Origin: Lysinibacillus parviboronicapiens
GTDB taxonomy: Bacteria > Bacillota > Bacilli > Bacillales_A > Planococcaceae
NCBI RefSeq assembly: GCF_003049575.1
Contig: NZ_PYWI01000006.1
Span: 62,001 to 126,000, forward strand
Direction of reading: 5' to 3'
Length of the DNA: 64,000 nt
The translations under genes and the position numbers were made by a program. Positions 24,219 to 33,267 of the stretch are shown one piece after another. Position 1 is the first letter of the stretch. Every line of letters starts with the position of its first letter. Below the pieces are notes generated by a model, which was not told the origin of the DNA, searched no databases, and saw nothing but the letters and a program-made list of their open reading frames with translations.

Positions 24219-25055
24219 ATGGAAATTACCGTAAACCAAATAATTGATTATTATGCGCACGCATCTGTGACCTTTTTAGATGTTTTTACCAATAAAATAG
24301 AAGCAGGAAGAATGGATGCGGGCCGAACAACAGCTCCTGGAAAGTGTGGGTTAGTCATACCTCTTGCTGGACGTGCTAACTTTAGTTTCAATGGCACTAC
24401 TTATACGATGGAGCCAGGAATGGTAGTACATGCAGGCCCTCAAATGCCAATAGAAATCAACGTGATTGGTGATAAGGTGTGGGAATATGCAGTTGTGCAT
24501 TATCACGTTTCGCCAGAAGTGGGCGCACTCTTCCCACTAACCCAGCAGCATTTCTTGATAAATACAGGTGACAACACAAAAATTATTAACTTTGTACAGC
24601 AACTTTTAGAAAGCTATTCAATGCCAGGTAGTATGGCAACATTCAAATCCAAGACGTTATTTATGAATCTAGTGGAAGCCATTCTAGTGTCGGCAAAAAT
24701 GAAGGTTTTAGATACAACCAGTGAAATGATGGAGCAGGTTTTACAATATATACACGAAAACCATGCAAAGCCACTTTCAATCACAAAAATCGCACAGGAA
24801 TTTGCTGTGGAGCGTCGTCGATTTGCCGATCTCTTTGAACAGCATACAGGGATGAATCCAAGTAGCTATTTAACCGAATACCGTATAAGAAGAGCAAAGG
24901 ACTTGTTGCAATCTTGCGATAGTACAATTGCGGAAATAGCAGAATGTGTAGGTTATTTAGATTGCTTTTACTTTAGTCGGGTGTTTAAAAAATGTACTGG
25001 ATTGTCACCAACCATGTATCGAAAAATGATGAATGAGGAAGCGAGATATGTATAA
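24219..25055 (+). CDS. AraC-family regulator, probably of the siderophore operon
   Basis: 278 aa: an N-terminal cupin-like sensing domain (about 1-160, GLVIPLAGRANFSFNGTTYT, MEPGMVVHAGPQ) and C-terminal double HTH (about 175-275, PLSITKIAQEFAVERRRFAD and ECVGYLDCFYFSRVFKK). It stands directly upstream of a Fe-siderophore uptake operon with Fur boxes. In B. subtilis the AraC-type Btr activates feuABC-besA when it senses ferri-bacillibactin; the same position suggests an analogous role here, although this protein lacks Btr's binding-protein-like domain. GAAGGTG precedes the ATG. Confidence 0.87.
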   Translation: MEITVNQIIDYYAHASVTFLDVFTNKIEAGRMDAGRTTAPGKCGLVIPLAGRANFSFNGTTYTMEPGMVVHAGPQMPIEINVIGDKVWEYAVVHYHVSPEVGALFPLTQQHFLINTGDNTKIINFVQQLLESYSMPGSMATFKSKTLFMNLVEAILVSAKMKVLDTTSEMMEQVLQYIHENHAKPLSITKIAQEFAVERRRFADLFEQHTGMNPSSYLTEYRIRRAKDLLQSCDSTIAEIAECVGYLDCFYFSRVFKKCTGLSPTMYRKMMNEEARYV

Positions 25056-25057
25056 GT

Positions 25058-25094
25058 GAGTTGTTTCTTGTATAAAAGAAACAGCTCTTTTTTT
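25058..25094 (+). terminator. Terminator after the AraC gene
   Basis: Stem GAGTTGTTTC / GAAACAGCTC with a run of seven T, so the regulator and the uptake operon are separate transcripts. Confidence 0.85.
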
Positions 25095-25178
25095 AGTGAA
25101 AATCGGCAAAAATCCATGTGATAAAAAAATATGTCCATTCACAGCCATTTTTCTCTTTGTTAAAATAGCATCCATAAA

Positions 25179-25197
25179 TGATAATCAATATCAATTA
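25179..25197. promoter_or_regulatory. Upstream Fur-like box
   Basis: TGATAATCAATATCAATT resembles the Fur consensus (GATAATGATTATCATTATC), with several mismatches in the second half. Confidence 0.6.
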
Positions 25198-25212
25198 AAT
25201 CTATCCATACTA

Positions 25213-25244
25213 TTGACTTATAATTGAAAATGATTATCATTATC
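25213..25244 (+). promoter_or_regulatory. Iron-regulated promoter with overlapping Fur box
   Basis: TTGACT (25213-25218), 16 bases, TATCAT (25235-25240). The Fur box GAAAATGATTATCATTATC (25226-25244) differs from the 19-bp consensus at about two positions and covers the -10 element, so Fe-Fur would block RNA polymerase and open the operon when iron is scarce. Confidence 0.85.
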
Positions 25245-25280
25245 GTTATAGATGTTGAAAATGATTAGGAGCGATTAAAC

Positions 25281-26261
25281 ATGAATAAATATTTCAAAAT
25301 GTGTGCACCTGCACTTTTAGCTTTATCTTTAGCTGCATGTGGTGGCGAGAAAGCGGAAGAGTCTACAGTTGCAACGAGCACGGCTGCGGAATCGAGTTCT
25401 ACAGAAACTACGGAACAGTCGACAACTCAGAAAATTACCTATTTAGGGGAGACATATGAATTACCAGCGAAGGTAAATAATATCGTCGCGGCAAGCCTAG
25501 AGTCTATGGAAGACGCAGCAATGCTTGGTATTAAGCCTGTCGGTGTACTTGAAATTGCTGGGGAAGTCCCATCATACCTTGCTAAGGATTTTGCAGACGC
25601 TAAACTGGTAGGTAACAAAATGGAGCCGAATGCAGAGGCTATTCTATCTCTGGATCCAGACGTAATTATAGGAACATCAAAATTCCCTGAAGAAACGGCT
25701 GAGAAGCTGAAAAAAATCCAAACAATGATTCCTTATTCACATATTTCAACAAACTGGAAGGATAACTTAACAGTACTTGCACAGCTTACTGGAAAAGAGA
25801 GTGAGGCAGAAAAAATCATTGCTGATTATGAAGCAAAAGTGGCTGATTCACAAGTAAAATCAAAAGAGCAGTTAGCAGACAAGTCTGTGTTAATTATTCG
25901 TGTACGTGGCGGTGTGATGTATGTCTACCCTGCGGGAGTTTACTTAAACCCAGTGTTATATGAAGATTTAGGAGCGCCAGTACCAGAGATTGTGAATACT
26001 GCAAAAGCTCAGGCTGAACTGTCGCTAGAAACATTAGCAGAGGTAAATCCGGATGCTATCTTCCTACAATTTGAGCAATCTGAAAATACGGATGCACCGA
26101 AAGCATTAGAGGAACTTCAAAAGAATCCGATCTTTGCCAGCTTAAAGGCATCACAAAATAATCAGATTTTTGTTAATGCGATTGAGCCTTTAGCTCAAGG
26201 TGGTACTGCCTGGTCTAAAGTGAAATTCTTAGATGTTGCAGCGGAAAAATTACTTAAATAG
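25281..26261 (+). CDS. Fe-siderophore ABC transporter, substrate-binding lipoprotein
   Basis: 326 aa with a lipoprotein signal (KMCAPALLALSLAACGGEK; lipobox LAAC) and a Ser/Thr/Glu-rich linker, then a FecB/FhuD/TroA-fold binding domain (NNIVAASLESMEDAAMLGIK, LSLDPDVIIGTSKFPEE, AELSLETLAEVNPDAIFLQF). It captures the ferric siderophore at the membrane surface and hands it to the two permeases. The downstream besA-like esterase suggests a catecholate trilactone such as bacillibactin or enterobactin as ligand, making it FeuA-like in role. Controlled by the Fur boxes just upstream. Confidence 0.92.
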   Translation: MNKYFKMCAPALLALSLAACGGEKAEESTVATSTAAESSSTETTEQSTTQKITYLGETYELPAKVNNIVAASLESMEDAAMLGIKPVGVLEIAGEVPSYLAKDFADAKLVGNKMEPNAEAILSLDPDVIIGTSKFPEETAEKLKKIQTMIPYSHISTNWKDNLTVLAQLTGKESEAEKIIADYEAKVADSQVKSKEQLADKSVLIIRVRGGVMYVYPAGVYLNPVLYEDLGAPVPEIVNTAKAQAELSLETLAEVNPDAIFLQFEQSENTDAPKALEELQKNPIFASLKASQNNQIFVNAIEPLAQGGTAWSKVKFLDVAAEKLLK

Positions 26262-26268
26262 TTTAAAC

Positions 26269-26316
26269 AGGCTGGTAGTAGATTTGGTGGTGTCACCGGG
26301 CTATTACCAGCCTTTT
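26269..26316 (+). terminator. Intra-operon hairpin after the binding-protein gene
   Basis: AGGCTGGTA / TACCAGCC with a following TTTT. Its place between the binding-protein and permease genes fits a partial terminator or 3'-end stabiliser that keeps binding protein in excess over transporter. Confidence 0.6.
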
Positions 26317-26351
26317 GTAAGAGAGAGTTCAAATAGAAAAAGGTGTGGAAG

Positions 26352-27359
26352 TTGAAAAAAACAAATATTGTGTCATTTGCTATATTAGCAGCTACCCCAT
26401 TCTTGATTACAATTGTGGCGTTAATTTCAGTTATGTACGGTACAAAAGATATTAGTGCATTAGCGGTGTGGCAGGCAATAATAGCATTTGACCCTTCGAA
26501 TGTCGACCACCAGATTATTCGTACAGGCCGTATTCCTAGAATAGCGGCGGTATTACTAGTGGGTGCATTTTTGGCAGTAGCTGGCGCAGTTATGCAAGGT
26601 ATTACACGAAATTATTTAGCATCACCCTCACTGATGGGTGTTAATGATGGTTCAGCATTTGTCATCACGTTAGCAATCGTATTCTTCCCAGGACTTCCTA
26701 ATTATCAAATGATTTTACTTTCAATGCTTGGTTCTGCATTGGGAGCTGGGATAGTATTTGGCTTTGGCTCCCTCATTCGAAATGGACTATCACCAGTAAG
26801 GCTTGCCATTATAGGAACGGTAATAGGTACATTTTTGAGCAGTATAGCTACAGCAATTGCGATGTATTTCCAAGTGTCGCAAACAGTAAGTGTTTGGTAT
26901 AACACAAAGGTACATACCGTAGATATTGATATGCTTTTGCTAGCCATTCCATTTGGACTCGTTGGTTTAGTCCTAGCTTTATTATCAGCAAGAGCTATCA
27001 CCATAACTTCATTAGGTGAAGATATTGCCTTAGGTCTCGGTCAAAAAACGAAAGCAGTAAAAATTATTAGCATGTTAGCTGTTGTGTGCTTAACAGGGAC
27101 GGCAGTGGCGCTTGTCGGAAAAATAGCCTTTGTAGGGCTAGTAATACCCCATATTACACGTTTCCTTGTCGGTGTAGATTATCGCTTTATAATTCCTTGC
27201 GCAGCAGCAATCGGTGCATTTTTCTTGGCGCTCTGTGATGTTCTCAGCCGTTATGTTAATTACCCAATGGAAACGCCAATCGGGGTTTTAACAGCAATAG
27301 TTGGTGTTCCGTTCTTCTTATACTTAATTCGTAAGCACGGAGGTGAAAAACGTGCGTAA
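26352..27359 (+). CDS. Fe-siderophore ABC transporter permease 1
   Basis: 335 aa FecCD-family permease with about nine to ten membrane segments and the family landmarks RIPRIAAVLLVGAFLAVAGA, MQGITRNYLASPSLMGVNDG and GKIAFVGLVIPHITRFLVG (EAA-like loop that meets the ATPase). I take TTG 26352, six bases after AAAGGTG, as start; a GTG three codons earlier lies in the site. The end overlaps the next permease gene by 8 bases, so translation is coupled. Confidence 0.9.
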   Translation: MKKTNIVSFAILAATPFLITIVALISVMYGTKDISALAVWQAIIAFDPSNVDHQIIRTGRIPRIAAVLLVGAFLAVAGAVMQGITRNYLASPSLMGVNDGSAFVITLAIVFFPGLPNYQMILLSMLGSALGAGIVFGFGSLIRNGLSPVRLAIIGTVIGTFLSSIATAIAMYFQVSQTVSVWYNTKVHTVDIDMLLLAIPFGLVGLVLALLSARAITITSLGEDIALGLGQKTKAVKIISMLAVVCLTGTAVALVGKIAFVGLVIPHITRFLVGVDYRFIIPCAAAIGAFFLALCDVLSRYVNYPMETPIGVLTAIVGVPFFLYLIRKHGGEKRA

Positions 27360-28383
27360 AAATACCTCACGTGTATTTGTCTTAACAATCTCTATACTCA
27401 TGTTATTTATAGTAGGTGCTAGTTATCTACATATTACAAATGGTGTCTTTGATATGTCTGTCATCGATGTAGTAAAAACATTGTTACGTATTGAACCGAA
27501 CCCTAAATTTGATTTAGTTATTTTTGAATTTCGCTTACCTCGTATCGTTATCGCAGCACTAGTTGGTATCGGACTAGGGATGGCAGGGGTAGTATTACAA
27601 GGCATTACCCGTAATGGTTTAGCAGATCCTGGGATTTTAGGTATTAATGCTGGGGCTGGTGCAGCCGTTGTCATTTTCATGTTTTTCTTCCAACTAAATC
27701 TCGTAACAGCGGATATGAGTAGATGGGTATCCATTTTAATGATGCCTATGTTCGGCTTTATCGGAGGTGCGATGGCAGCTGCACTCATTTTTTCGTTTGC
27801 ACTTAAAAATGGTCATTTAGATATGCAACGACTGATATTAACAGGTATAGCCATTAACAGTGGCTTTGGGGCATTATCATTGTTTTTATCATTAAAAATG
27901 AATGCGCAGGATTATGAATCTGCTGCTGTTTGGCTGGCTGGCTCTATTTATAATGCGAACTGGATTTTTGTTGCGGCAATGCTGCCATGGCTGATAATAC
28001 TAGGTTTTTATGTCTATAGAAAATCGTATTTACTGGATTATTTTCAGCTAGAAGAAGATAGTATTACGAGCTTAGGCATTGGGGTGGAGAAAGAGAAAAT
28101 CAAGCTGTTATTAGCGAGTGTCGGCTTAGTGAGTGCGTGTGTGTCCGTATCAGGTAGTATTGGCTTTATCGGTTTAATGGCTCCTCATATAGCGAAACAG
28201 CTTGTCGGTATTCAGCATCGCTATGTAATGCCAGCGAGTGCACTAATTGGCGCATGCTTGCTTGTTATCGCAGACTTTATCGGAAAAACGGTATTTGCAC
28301 CATCTGAGTTAGCGGTTGGTATTGTCGTATCCATTATCGGCATACCGTATTTCTTATATTTATTAGTGAAATCAAAGGCATAG
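27352..28383 (+). CDS. Fe-siderophore ABC transporter permease 2
   Basis: 343 aa FecCD-family permease, paralogous to permease 1: RLPRIVIAALVGIGLGMAGV, LQGITRNGLADPGILGINAG, SGSIGFIGLMAPHIAKQLVG. The two form the heterodimeric channel for the ferric siderophore. GTG 27352 is six bases after GGAGGTG; an earlier GTG at 27343 overlaps that site. Eleven bases separate it from the ATPase gene. Confidence 0.9.
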   Translation: MRKNTSRVFVLTISILMLFIVGASYLHITNGVFDMSVIDVVKTLLRIEPNPKFDLVIFEFRLPRIVIAALVGIGLGMAGVVLQGITRNGLADPGILGINAGAGAAVVIFMFFFQLNLVTADMSRWVSILMMPMFGFIGGAMAAALIFSFALKNGHLDMQRLILTGIAINSGFGALSLFLSLKMNAQDYESAAVWLAGSIYNANWIFVAAMLPWLIILGFYVYRKSYLLDYFQLEEDSITSLGIGVEKEKIKLLLASVGLVSACVSVSGSIGFIGLMAPHIAKQLVGIQHRYVMPASALIGACLLVIADFIGKTVFAPSELAVGIVVSIIGIPYFLYLLVKSKA

Positions 28384-28394
28384 GAGGAAGTAAC

Positions 28395-29201
28395 ATGCAA
28401 ACTGCATTCCGTATGGAAAATTTATCGTCTGGCTATGAGCAGGTTCGTGTGTTTGAAGGCTTAAATTTATCGATTGAAGAAGGAAAAGTAACAACAATCA
28501 TTGGGCCGAATGGTTGTGGTAAATCAACACTATTAAAAACAATTGGTCGGATTTTAAAGAAACAGCAAGGGACTGTTTATTTACAGGAGCAAAATATGCA
28601 AAATTTATCGTCCAAGGATATTGCTAAAAAGCTTGCTATTTTATCGCAAACGCCTGTTGCACCTGGACAGTTAAAAGTTGAGGAACTTGTTGCCTATGGC
28701 CGTTATCCACATCGAAACAATGTCAATCGCTTAACGAAGAAGGATGAAGAAATGATTGAGTGGTCACTATCTGTCACGAATACACTTGATTTTCGTAATC
28801 GTGAGCTAGCTCAGCTTTCAGGTGGTCAACGCCAGCGTGTGTGGTTAGCTATGGCATTAGCACAAGAGACAAGTATTTTGTTACTAGACGAGCCAACGAC
28901 CTATTTAGATATGGCCCATCAATTAGAGGTGTTGGATATTGTCAATAGCTTGAATGAACAGCATGGTTGTACAATTGTAATGGTTTTACATGACATCAAT
29001 CATGCCGCACGTTATTCAGATCATTTAATAGCCATGCGTCAGGGTGTTGTTATCGAAATGGGTACGCCTAACGAAATTTTATGTGCGGATGTGATGCGCA
29101 AGGTATTTCATATTAATGCACGTATCATGGAAGACCCAGCAACAAAAACTCCTGTGTGCTATGGTTATGACATATTGAAGGAGCCAACAGATGAGCATTG
29201 A
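28395..29201 (+). CDS. Fe-siderophore ABC transporter ATP-binding protein
   Basis: 268 aa FecE/FhuC-type ATPase: Walker A GPNGCGKST, Q-loop LSQTP, LVAYGRYPHRN, signature LSGGQRQRVWLA, Walker B ILLLDEPTTYLDMAHQ and switch His in VLHDINHAARYSD. It energises the two permeases. Note that B. subtilis feuABC lacks its own ATPase and borrows YusV, whereas this operon encodes one. AGGAGG precedes the ATG. Its end overlaps the esterase gene by 11 bases. Confidence 0.93.
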   Translation: MQTAFRMENLSSGYEQVRVFEGLNLSIEEGKVTTIIGPNGCGKSTLLKTIGRILKKQQGTVYLQEQNMQNLSSKDIAKKLAILSQTPVAPGQLKVEELVAYGRYPHRNNVNRLTKKDEEMIEWSLSVTNTLDFRNRELAQLSGGQRQRVWLAMALAQETSILLLDEPTTYLDMAHQLEVLDIVNSLNEQHGCTIVMVLHDINHAARYSDHLIAMRQGVVIEMGTPNEILCADVMRKVFHINARIMEDPATKTPVCYGYDILKEPTDEH

Positions 29202-29970
29202 GAAATTAGAAGGAACACTGGATTATTCGAGCTATCAAATTAGCTCGAAGTTCACTGATTATAAATATACAGTTTACATTCATGTGCCACAGGGACAGGC
29301 ACCGGAAGAGGGCTTCCCTATCTATTATGTGTTAGATGGCTCATCTTATTTTCATTTAGTAAAAGAAGCGGTGCGCCTACAGAGTCGCAATGCACTTAAG
29401 ACGGGTGTAAATCCGGCAATTGTTGTCGGAATTGGCCATGGAGAAGATATGCAAGAACGACGCTTTTATGACTTTACTGCACCCGCAAAAGAATATAGCT
29501 ACCCAGCAAGATTTAAAGGGAAGGGCTATGACAAGCATGGTGGAGCAGCGGACTTTCACAGATTTTTAACAGAGGAGTTAAAGCCAAGTATTCAGGCTCA
29601 ATTCCAGGTTGATGTACACCAACAAACACTTTTTGGTCATTCATTAGCAGGTTATTATGTGCTGTGGCAATTATTTCATGAAAGAACAAGCTTCCAGCGT
29701 TATATAGCAATCAGCCCATCGATTTGGTGGAATGATCATGAATTATTACCTTGCACTGCAAAGTTTGTGAAAGAGCAAGCAGCTGTCACGGAAAGATTAT
29801 TTATTGGCGTCGGTGAACTGGAAACATTTATGGTAGATGATGCCCGACAAATTGTCGGTGATCTAGAGAATATAACGGATATCGCTTTTTATGAGGCATT
29901 GGATGAAAATCATGCATCAGTCGTGCCTACTGTCATGAGTAGAGCAATACGTTTTGTGAATAAAAATTAA
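29191..29970 (+). CDS. Alpha/beta-hydrolase, besA-like siderophore esterase
   Basis: 259 aa of the esterase D/Fes family. Motifs: FPIYYVLDGSSYF near the N-terminus, nucleophile Ser in LFGHSLAGYYVLW, SPSIWW, and a late catalytic His in LDENHASVVPT. In B. subtilis BesA cleaves the trilactone of Fe-bacillibactin in the cytoplasm to release iron, and it is encoded at the end of the feu operon; the same position and fold support that role. GAAGGAG precedes the ATG, which lies inside the ATPase gene end. Confidence 0.87.
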   Translation: MSIEKLEGTLDYSSYQISSKFTDYKYTVYIHVPQGQAPEEGFPIYYVLDGSSYFHLVKEAVRLQSRNALKTGVNPAIVVGIGHGEDMQERRFYDFTAPAKEYSYPARFKGKGYDKHGGAADFHRFLTEELKPSIQAQFQVDVHQQTLFGHSLAGYYVLWQLFHERTSFQRYIAISPSIWWNDHELLPCTAKFVKEQAAVTERLFIGVGELETFMVDDARQIVGDLENITDIAFYEALDENHASVVPTVMSRAIRFVNKN

Positions 29971-29978
29971 CAAGAATG

Positions 29979-30010
29979 ACCGCATTATCTATTGATAATG
30001 CGGTTTAATT
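29979..30010 (+). terminator. Terminator of the siderophore operon
   Basis: Stem ACCGCATTATC / GATAATGCGGT followed by TTAATT. Confidence 0.8.
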
Positions 30011-30063
30011 ATGTTTAAATATACGGTAAAATGAATATTTAATCTCAAAAGGGTGTGCGTATC

Positions 30064-30537
30064 ATGGACATAGTACTAGCAGATATAAAGGATGCTCCGA
30101 TTATTCATAAGTAATGTTACAGGCGTTTAAAGAGTATGAACATGCAACACCGCCATCGAGTGCATTAAGTGAAACGGTGGCTTCTATTGAACGGGCGTTA
30201 AATTTGGGAGAACAAGCATTTATTAGCTATATAAAGGAACAGCTAGTTGCAATGGTGCGATTTAAAGAAAATGATGAGGGGGATGTATTTCTTTCGCTTA
30301 TTTTGTTATTCCGGAACAACAGGGTCAAGGATTAGCCAAAGCATTAATAGTAGAAATTGAAAGATATGCACGTACACAAGGGAAAAAATATGTGAATGTA
30401 AAGTTCGAGTGAGCGTACCTAGAAATATTGAATTATACTGTTCACTAGGCTATGTTATTACAAAAGAAGAAATTGTGGAAAATTGCAACAACATCGCTAT
30501 GCCAATTGTGACGATGGCAAAGGAACTTTCCACTTAG
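30064..30537 (+). pseudogene. GNAT N-acetyltransferase pseudogene (multiple frameshifts)
   Basis: A GNAT gene can be pieced together in three frames: MDIVLADIKDAPIIHK then stop; MLQAFKEYEHATPPSSALSE in the next frame; then the acetyl-CoA loop FVIPEQQGQGLAKALIVEIE in a third; then RVSVPRNIELYCSLGYVITK after a further shift, ending at TAG 30535-30537. At least three frameshifts (near 30110, 30290 and 30405) break it, so it cannot make a full protein unless these are sequencing errors. It lies directly before the racemase-like gene. Confidence 0.85.
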
Positions 30538-30548
30538 GGGGATTTAAC

Positions 30549-31199
30549 TTGAAGAAAAGATTAGCCTGTTTGCATGCCCATTATTCGAATATTGACTACA
30601 TTGAGCAAGCATTTTGTAATTTTGAAGAGGTAGAGCTTGTACATTTTGTTGATCCTGGGCTTATGCAACGAGTGAGCCAGGGGGCTGAAGGGTTGTCTCC
30701 TAAGGTCAAAGAGCAATTGCAGTGGATAGCGGGTTGTGATGTTGATGGTATTTTAATAACGTGTACAAATTACATTGCGCTTATGAAGGATGAACAGTTA
30801 TCACTATCAGTTCCCATTATTAAAATTGATGAGCCTTATTTTGAAACCATTTGTAATAACGACCAACATCAAACGATCCTCTTTACGAATCCTGCAACTG
30901 TAGAGGGCACGATGGCAAGACTTCAGCAGTTTGCCAAGCAACAAGAAAAGTCTATAAAAGTTGAGGCAAAAGTGATAGATCATACATTCGAGCTGATTAT
31001 GCAGGGGCAAAAAGAAGCATATAATAAGGCAATCTTACGTTTTCTCCATGAAACTTTAAGGCAACCACAGTTAATCTCCGTTGCACAGCTATCTATGGTT
31101 GCGGCTGCACAGCAATTTGAAAAAGAAATGGCGATAGCCATTACGCATCCGCTACAAGCCCTTGTGAGCACTGTTTTAGATCAATTAAAAATCGGGTAA
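30549..31199 (+). CDS. Aspartate/glutamate-racemase-like protein, possibly non-catalytic
   Basis: 216 aa. The fold cues are those of the Asp/Glu racemase superfamily: an N-terminal HAHYSNIDYIEQAF, first active-site Cys in GILITCTNYIALM, and a second half ATVEGTMARLQQFAKQQ. The region where the second catalytic Cys is expected reads LISVAQLSMVAAAQ, with no Cys, so two-base racemase chemistry is doubtful; an isomerase, lyase or binding role is possible. TTG 30549 follows GGGGG. A longer frame from 30483 overlaps the GNAT pseudogene and is rejected. Confidence 0.75.
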   Translation: MKKRLACLHAHYSNIDYIEQAFCNFEEVELVHFVDPGLMQRVSQGAEGLSPKVKEQLQWIAGCDVDGILITCTNYIALMKDEQLSLSVPIIKIDEPYFETICNNDQHQTILFTNPATVEGTMARLQQFAKQQEKSIKVEAKVIDHTFELIMQGQKEAYNKAILRFLHETLRQPQLISVAQLSMVAAAQQFEKEMAIAITHPLQALVSTVLDQLKIG

Positions 31200-31263
31200 A
31201 CACTCTGTAACAATTTGTACCAATCAATCGTTTCATAAAGAAAGAGGGATTGGGAGTGATGAC

Positions 31264-31737
31264 ATGAAGCAATTTCTTATTTTATGTGGCATCTTGTTAG
31301 TCGCTGTTGGGTGTGTCAAAAATGAAAAGACAATCGTTTTACCAGAAGATATTCCTGATTTTGTGCAACTAAGAGATGTTGAAAACATTGAGTGGGATAA
31401 GAAGGCAGTTGAATTTGGGGATAGGGGTATTATCGGTAATGAAAACAAATCGGGTGTCATTGGTGTTGGCTTAACAACCTATAAATGGATGTGGCATCTT
31501 TGGGGCATTGAAAATATTTATGATACAAAGTTAACGATCGTCGGCTTTCATAAAGAGTCTGCAACAGTACAGCCAATTTTAGTGGATGGTTGGACAATAG
31601 GAGTAGGAGGCCCCAATAATGGAGCAGATGCACATATGCCATCCGGAGTTATAATTCCCAAGCCAGGTGAATGGGCAATATTGCTTTATGTGAATGAAAA
31701 ATTATTCGATACGTTGATTTATGAAATTAATGAGTAA
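31264..31737 (+). CDS. Hypothetical lipoprotein (DUF4871-like)
   Basis: 157 aa with lipoprotein signal KQFLILCGILLVAVGC (Cys17). The mature region (GLTTYKWMWHLWGIENIYDT, LVDGWTIGVGGPNNGADAHM, PSGVIIPKPGEWAILLYVNE) looks like an immunoglobulin-like beta domain and resembles DUF4871 proteins of Bacillus as far as I can recall. No function known. GGGAGTG precedes the ATG. Confidence 0.75.
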   Translation: MKQFLILCGILLVAVGCVKNEKTIVLPEDIPDFVQLRDVENIEWDKKAVEFGDRGIIGNENKSGVIGVGLTTYKWMWHLWGIENIYDTKLTIVGFHKESATVQPILVDGWTIGVGGPNNGADAHMPSGVIIPKPGEWAILLYVNEKLFDTLIYEINE

Positions 31738-31846
31738 ATTGACAACAACATCAGATTAAATAAAATTAGTAAAGATAATAAAAGTTTATGGCAAAAAACT
31801 TATGAAACGGTAATATATTGATTAAATAGAAACGAGGGAGAGCTAA

Positions 31847-32359
31847 ATGAACGATTTACGATATCCAATTGGCATATTTCAATTTCCAGAAGTCATAACA
31901 GCACAGCAAGTAAGGGTGTGGATTGAGGATATTCGTCTATTGCCAAGACAACTAGCAGAGGCACTAAGTGGTGCAAGTGAACAATCATTAGCAAAATCCT
32001 ACCGTGAGAAAGGTTGGACAGTATCGCAGCTAGTCCATCATATTGCGGATAGTCATATGAATAGCTATATCCGTTTTAAGCTAGCACTAACTGAAGATAC
32101 ACCGACCATTAAGCCCTACAATGAAGAACATTGGGCACAACTACCAGATTGTGAAATGCCCGTAGCGACATCCTATAAAATGGTTGAAAGTTTGCATGAG
32201 CGTTGGGTTTATTTACTGACAAGCTTAACAGAGGAACAATTACAACGCGCCTTTAATCATCCAGATTCAGGATTGATGACTCTTGAAAAAGCGACTGCAT
32301 TATATGCATGGCATGGAAAGCATCATCTTGCACATATTCACATTGCTTTAGCAAACTAG
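31847..32359 (+). CDS. yfiT: YfiT/BstA-type bacillithiol transferase
   Basis: 170 aa DinB-superfamily protein very like B. subtilis YfiT: RYPIGIFQFPEVITAQQVRV, QLVHHIADSHMNSYIRFK, EHWAQLPDCEMP and ALYAWHGKHHLAHIHIA. The three His (HHIADSH and HGKHHLAH) bind the metal. Family members conjugate bacillithiol to electrophiles, so it detoxifies reactive compounds in the cytoplasm; the physiological substrate is unknown. ACGAGGGAG precedes the ATG; terminator follows. Confidence 0.9.
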   Translation: MNDLRYPIGIFQFPEVITAQQVRVWIEDIRLLPRQLAEALSGASEQSLAKSYREKGWTVSQLVHHIADSHMNSYIRFKLALTEDTPTIKPYNEEHWAQLPDCEMPVATSYKMVESLHERWVYLLTSLTEEQLQRAFNHPDSGLMTLEKATALYAWHGKHHLAHIHIALAN

Positions 32360-32377
32360 TATAGTATGAAATACTAA

Positions 32378-32418
32378 ATAGGCGACTTCTTGTGAAAGAA
32401 GTCGCCTATTTTTTTGTT
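32378..32418 (+). terminator. Strong terminator after yfiT
   Basis: Stem AATAGGCGACTTC / GAAGTCGCCTATT with TTTTT after it. Confidence 0.9.
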
Positions 32419-32500
32419 TTTAAATACAAAACTACATTTATAGGATTAGTTTTGTGTATAAGATTTTTCAATTATTAATGTAGTAGGATTTATCTAGTTG

Positions 32501-33127
32501 TTATTCAATAGTAATACCTGCGCTTGCTGTTCCAGTTAATGTTTGGATAACAGTAACACCAGCAGTTGTAATTGAGAAAACCATTAATAAGCGGTCTCCT
32601 GTCACGACTGGAACTGGTGGTACAGTTGCAGAAGCGAATGCAGTTTGACCTACAGCGATTATACCAGTAAAGGCTGGTGCTAAGTTTACAGTTGCACTTG
32701 TAGCTGTGAACAGAGTGCTTCCAGCAGGAGCGCGGTAAACTGTTGCAGTTACAGTAGTTGTACCGACAAGCGTAACACCAAGTGTTGCTGTAAATGAAGC
32801 AGAAATAGCCGTAATATTACCAGGTCGTGGAACTGAAAAAGCTTCTGTTACAACACCCGATAAGTCAATAGTATTACCAAGAATTGTTGGACCAGGAATC
32901 GCAGTACCGAATCCAATTAAACTAGGTGCAGTAATTAAACCAGTAGCTAATGATGCCAAAATAACAGTTGTGATACCAGAAGAGAAAGGAATGATAGAGC
33001 CAGTTGCTTGAGGCGGAAGAATACATGCAGCATCAATCGCTACAAAAGGTCCAAGTGCACTACATTCATTATTACAACTAGATGAGCAACCACAACCACC
33101 ATGATTCATAAAATTATTTGCACACAT
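32501..33127 (-). CDS. BclB-type exosporium protein without collagen repeats
   Basis: 208 aa. The N-terminus is Cys/Gly/Asn-rich (NHGGCGCSSSCNNECSALGP); the rest is a Thr/Val/Ala-rich beta domain like the C-terminal domain of exosporium glycoprotein BclB: IPFSSGITTVILASLATG, GNTIDLSGVVTEAFSVPRPG, TVYRAPAGSTLF, ending ASAGITIE. No Gly-X-X tract is present. It is expected on the spore outer surface, as a trimeric tip-like domain. GGGGGTG precedes the ATG. It borders a set of coiled-coil and surface-like genes, probably one spore-surface cluster. Confidence 0.8.
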   Translation of the reverse strand: MCANNFMNHGGCGCSSSCNNECSALGPFVAIDAACILPPQATGSIIPFSSGITTVILASLATGLITAPSLIGFGTAIPGPTILGNTIDLSGVVTEAFSVPRPGNITAISASFTATLGVTLVGTTTVTATVYRAPAGSTLFTATSATVNLAPAFTGIIAVGQTAFASATVPPVPVVTGDRLLMVFSITTAGVTVIQTLTGTASAGITIE

Positions 33128-33267
33128 TTTTTTACACCCCCTTTCTTCATTATTCTATTCATTTAAGAATGGGGAGGGAGGGCAAATATCTTCATAGTGG
33201 CTACTATATTTGAAAACAGGCTTTATTTAAGAAGGCTCCTATCACTAGATTAGTTCCTTAAACAGCC

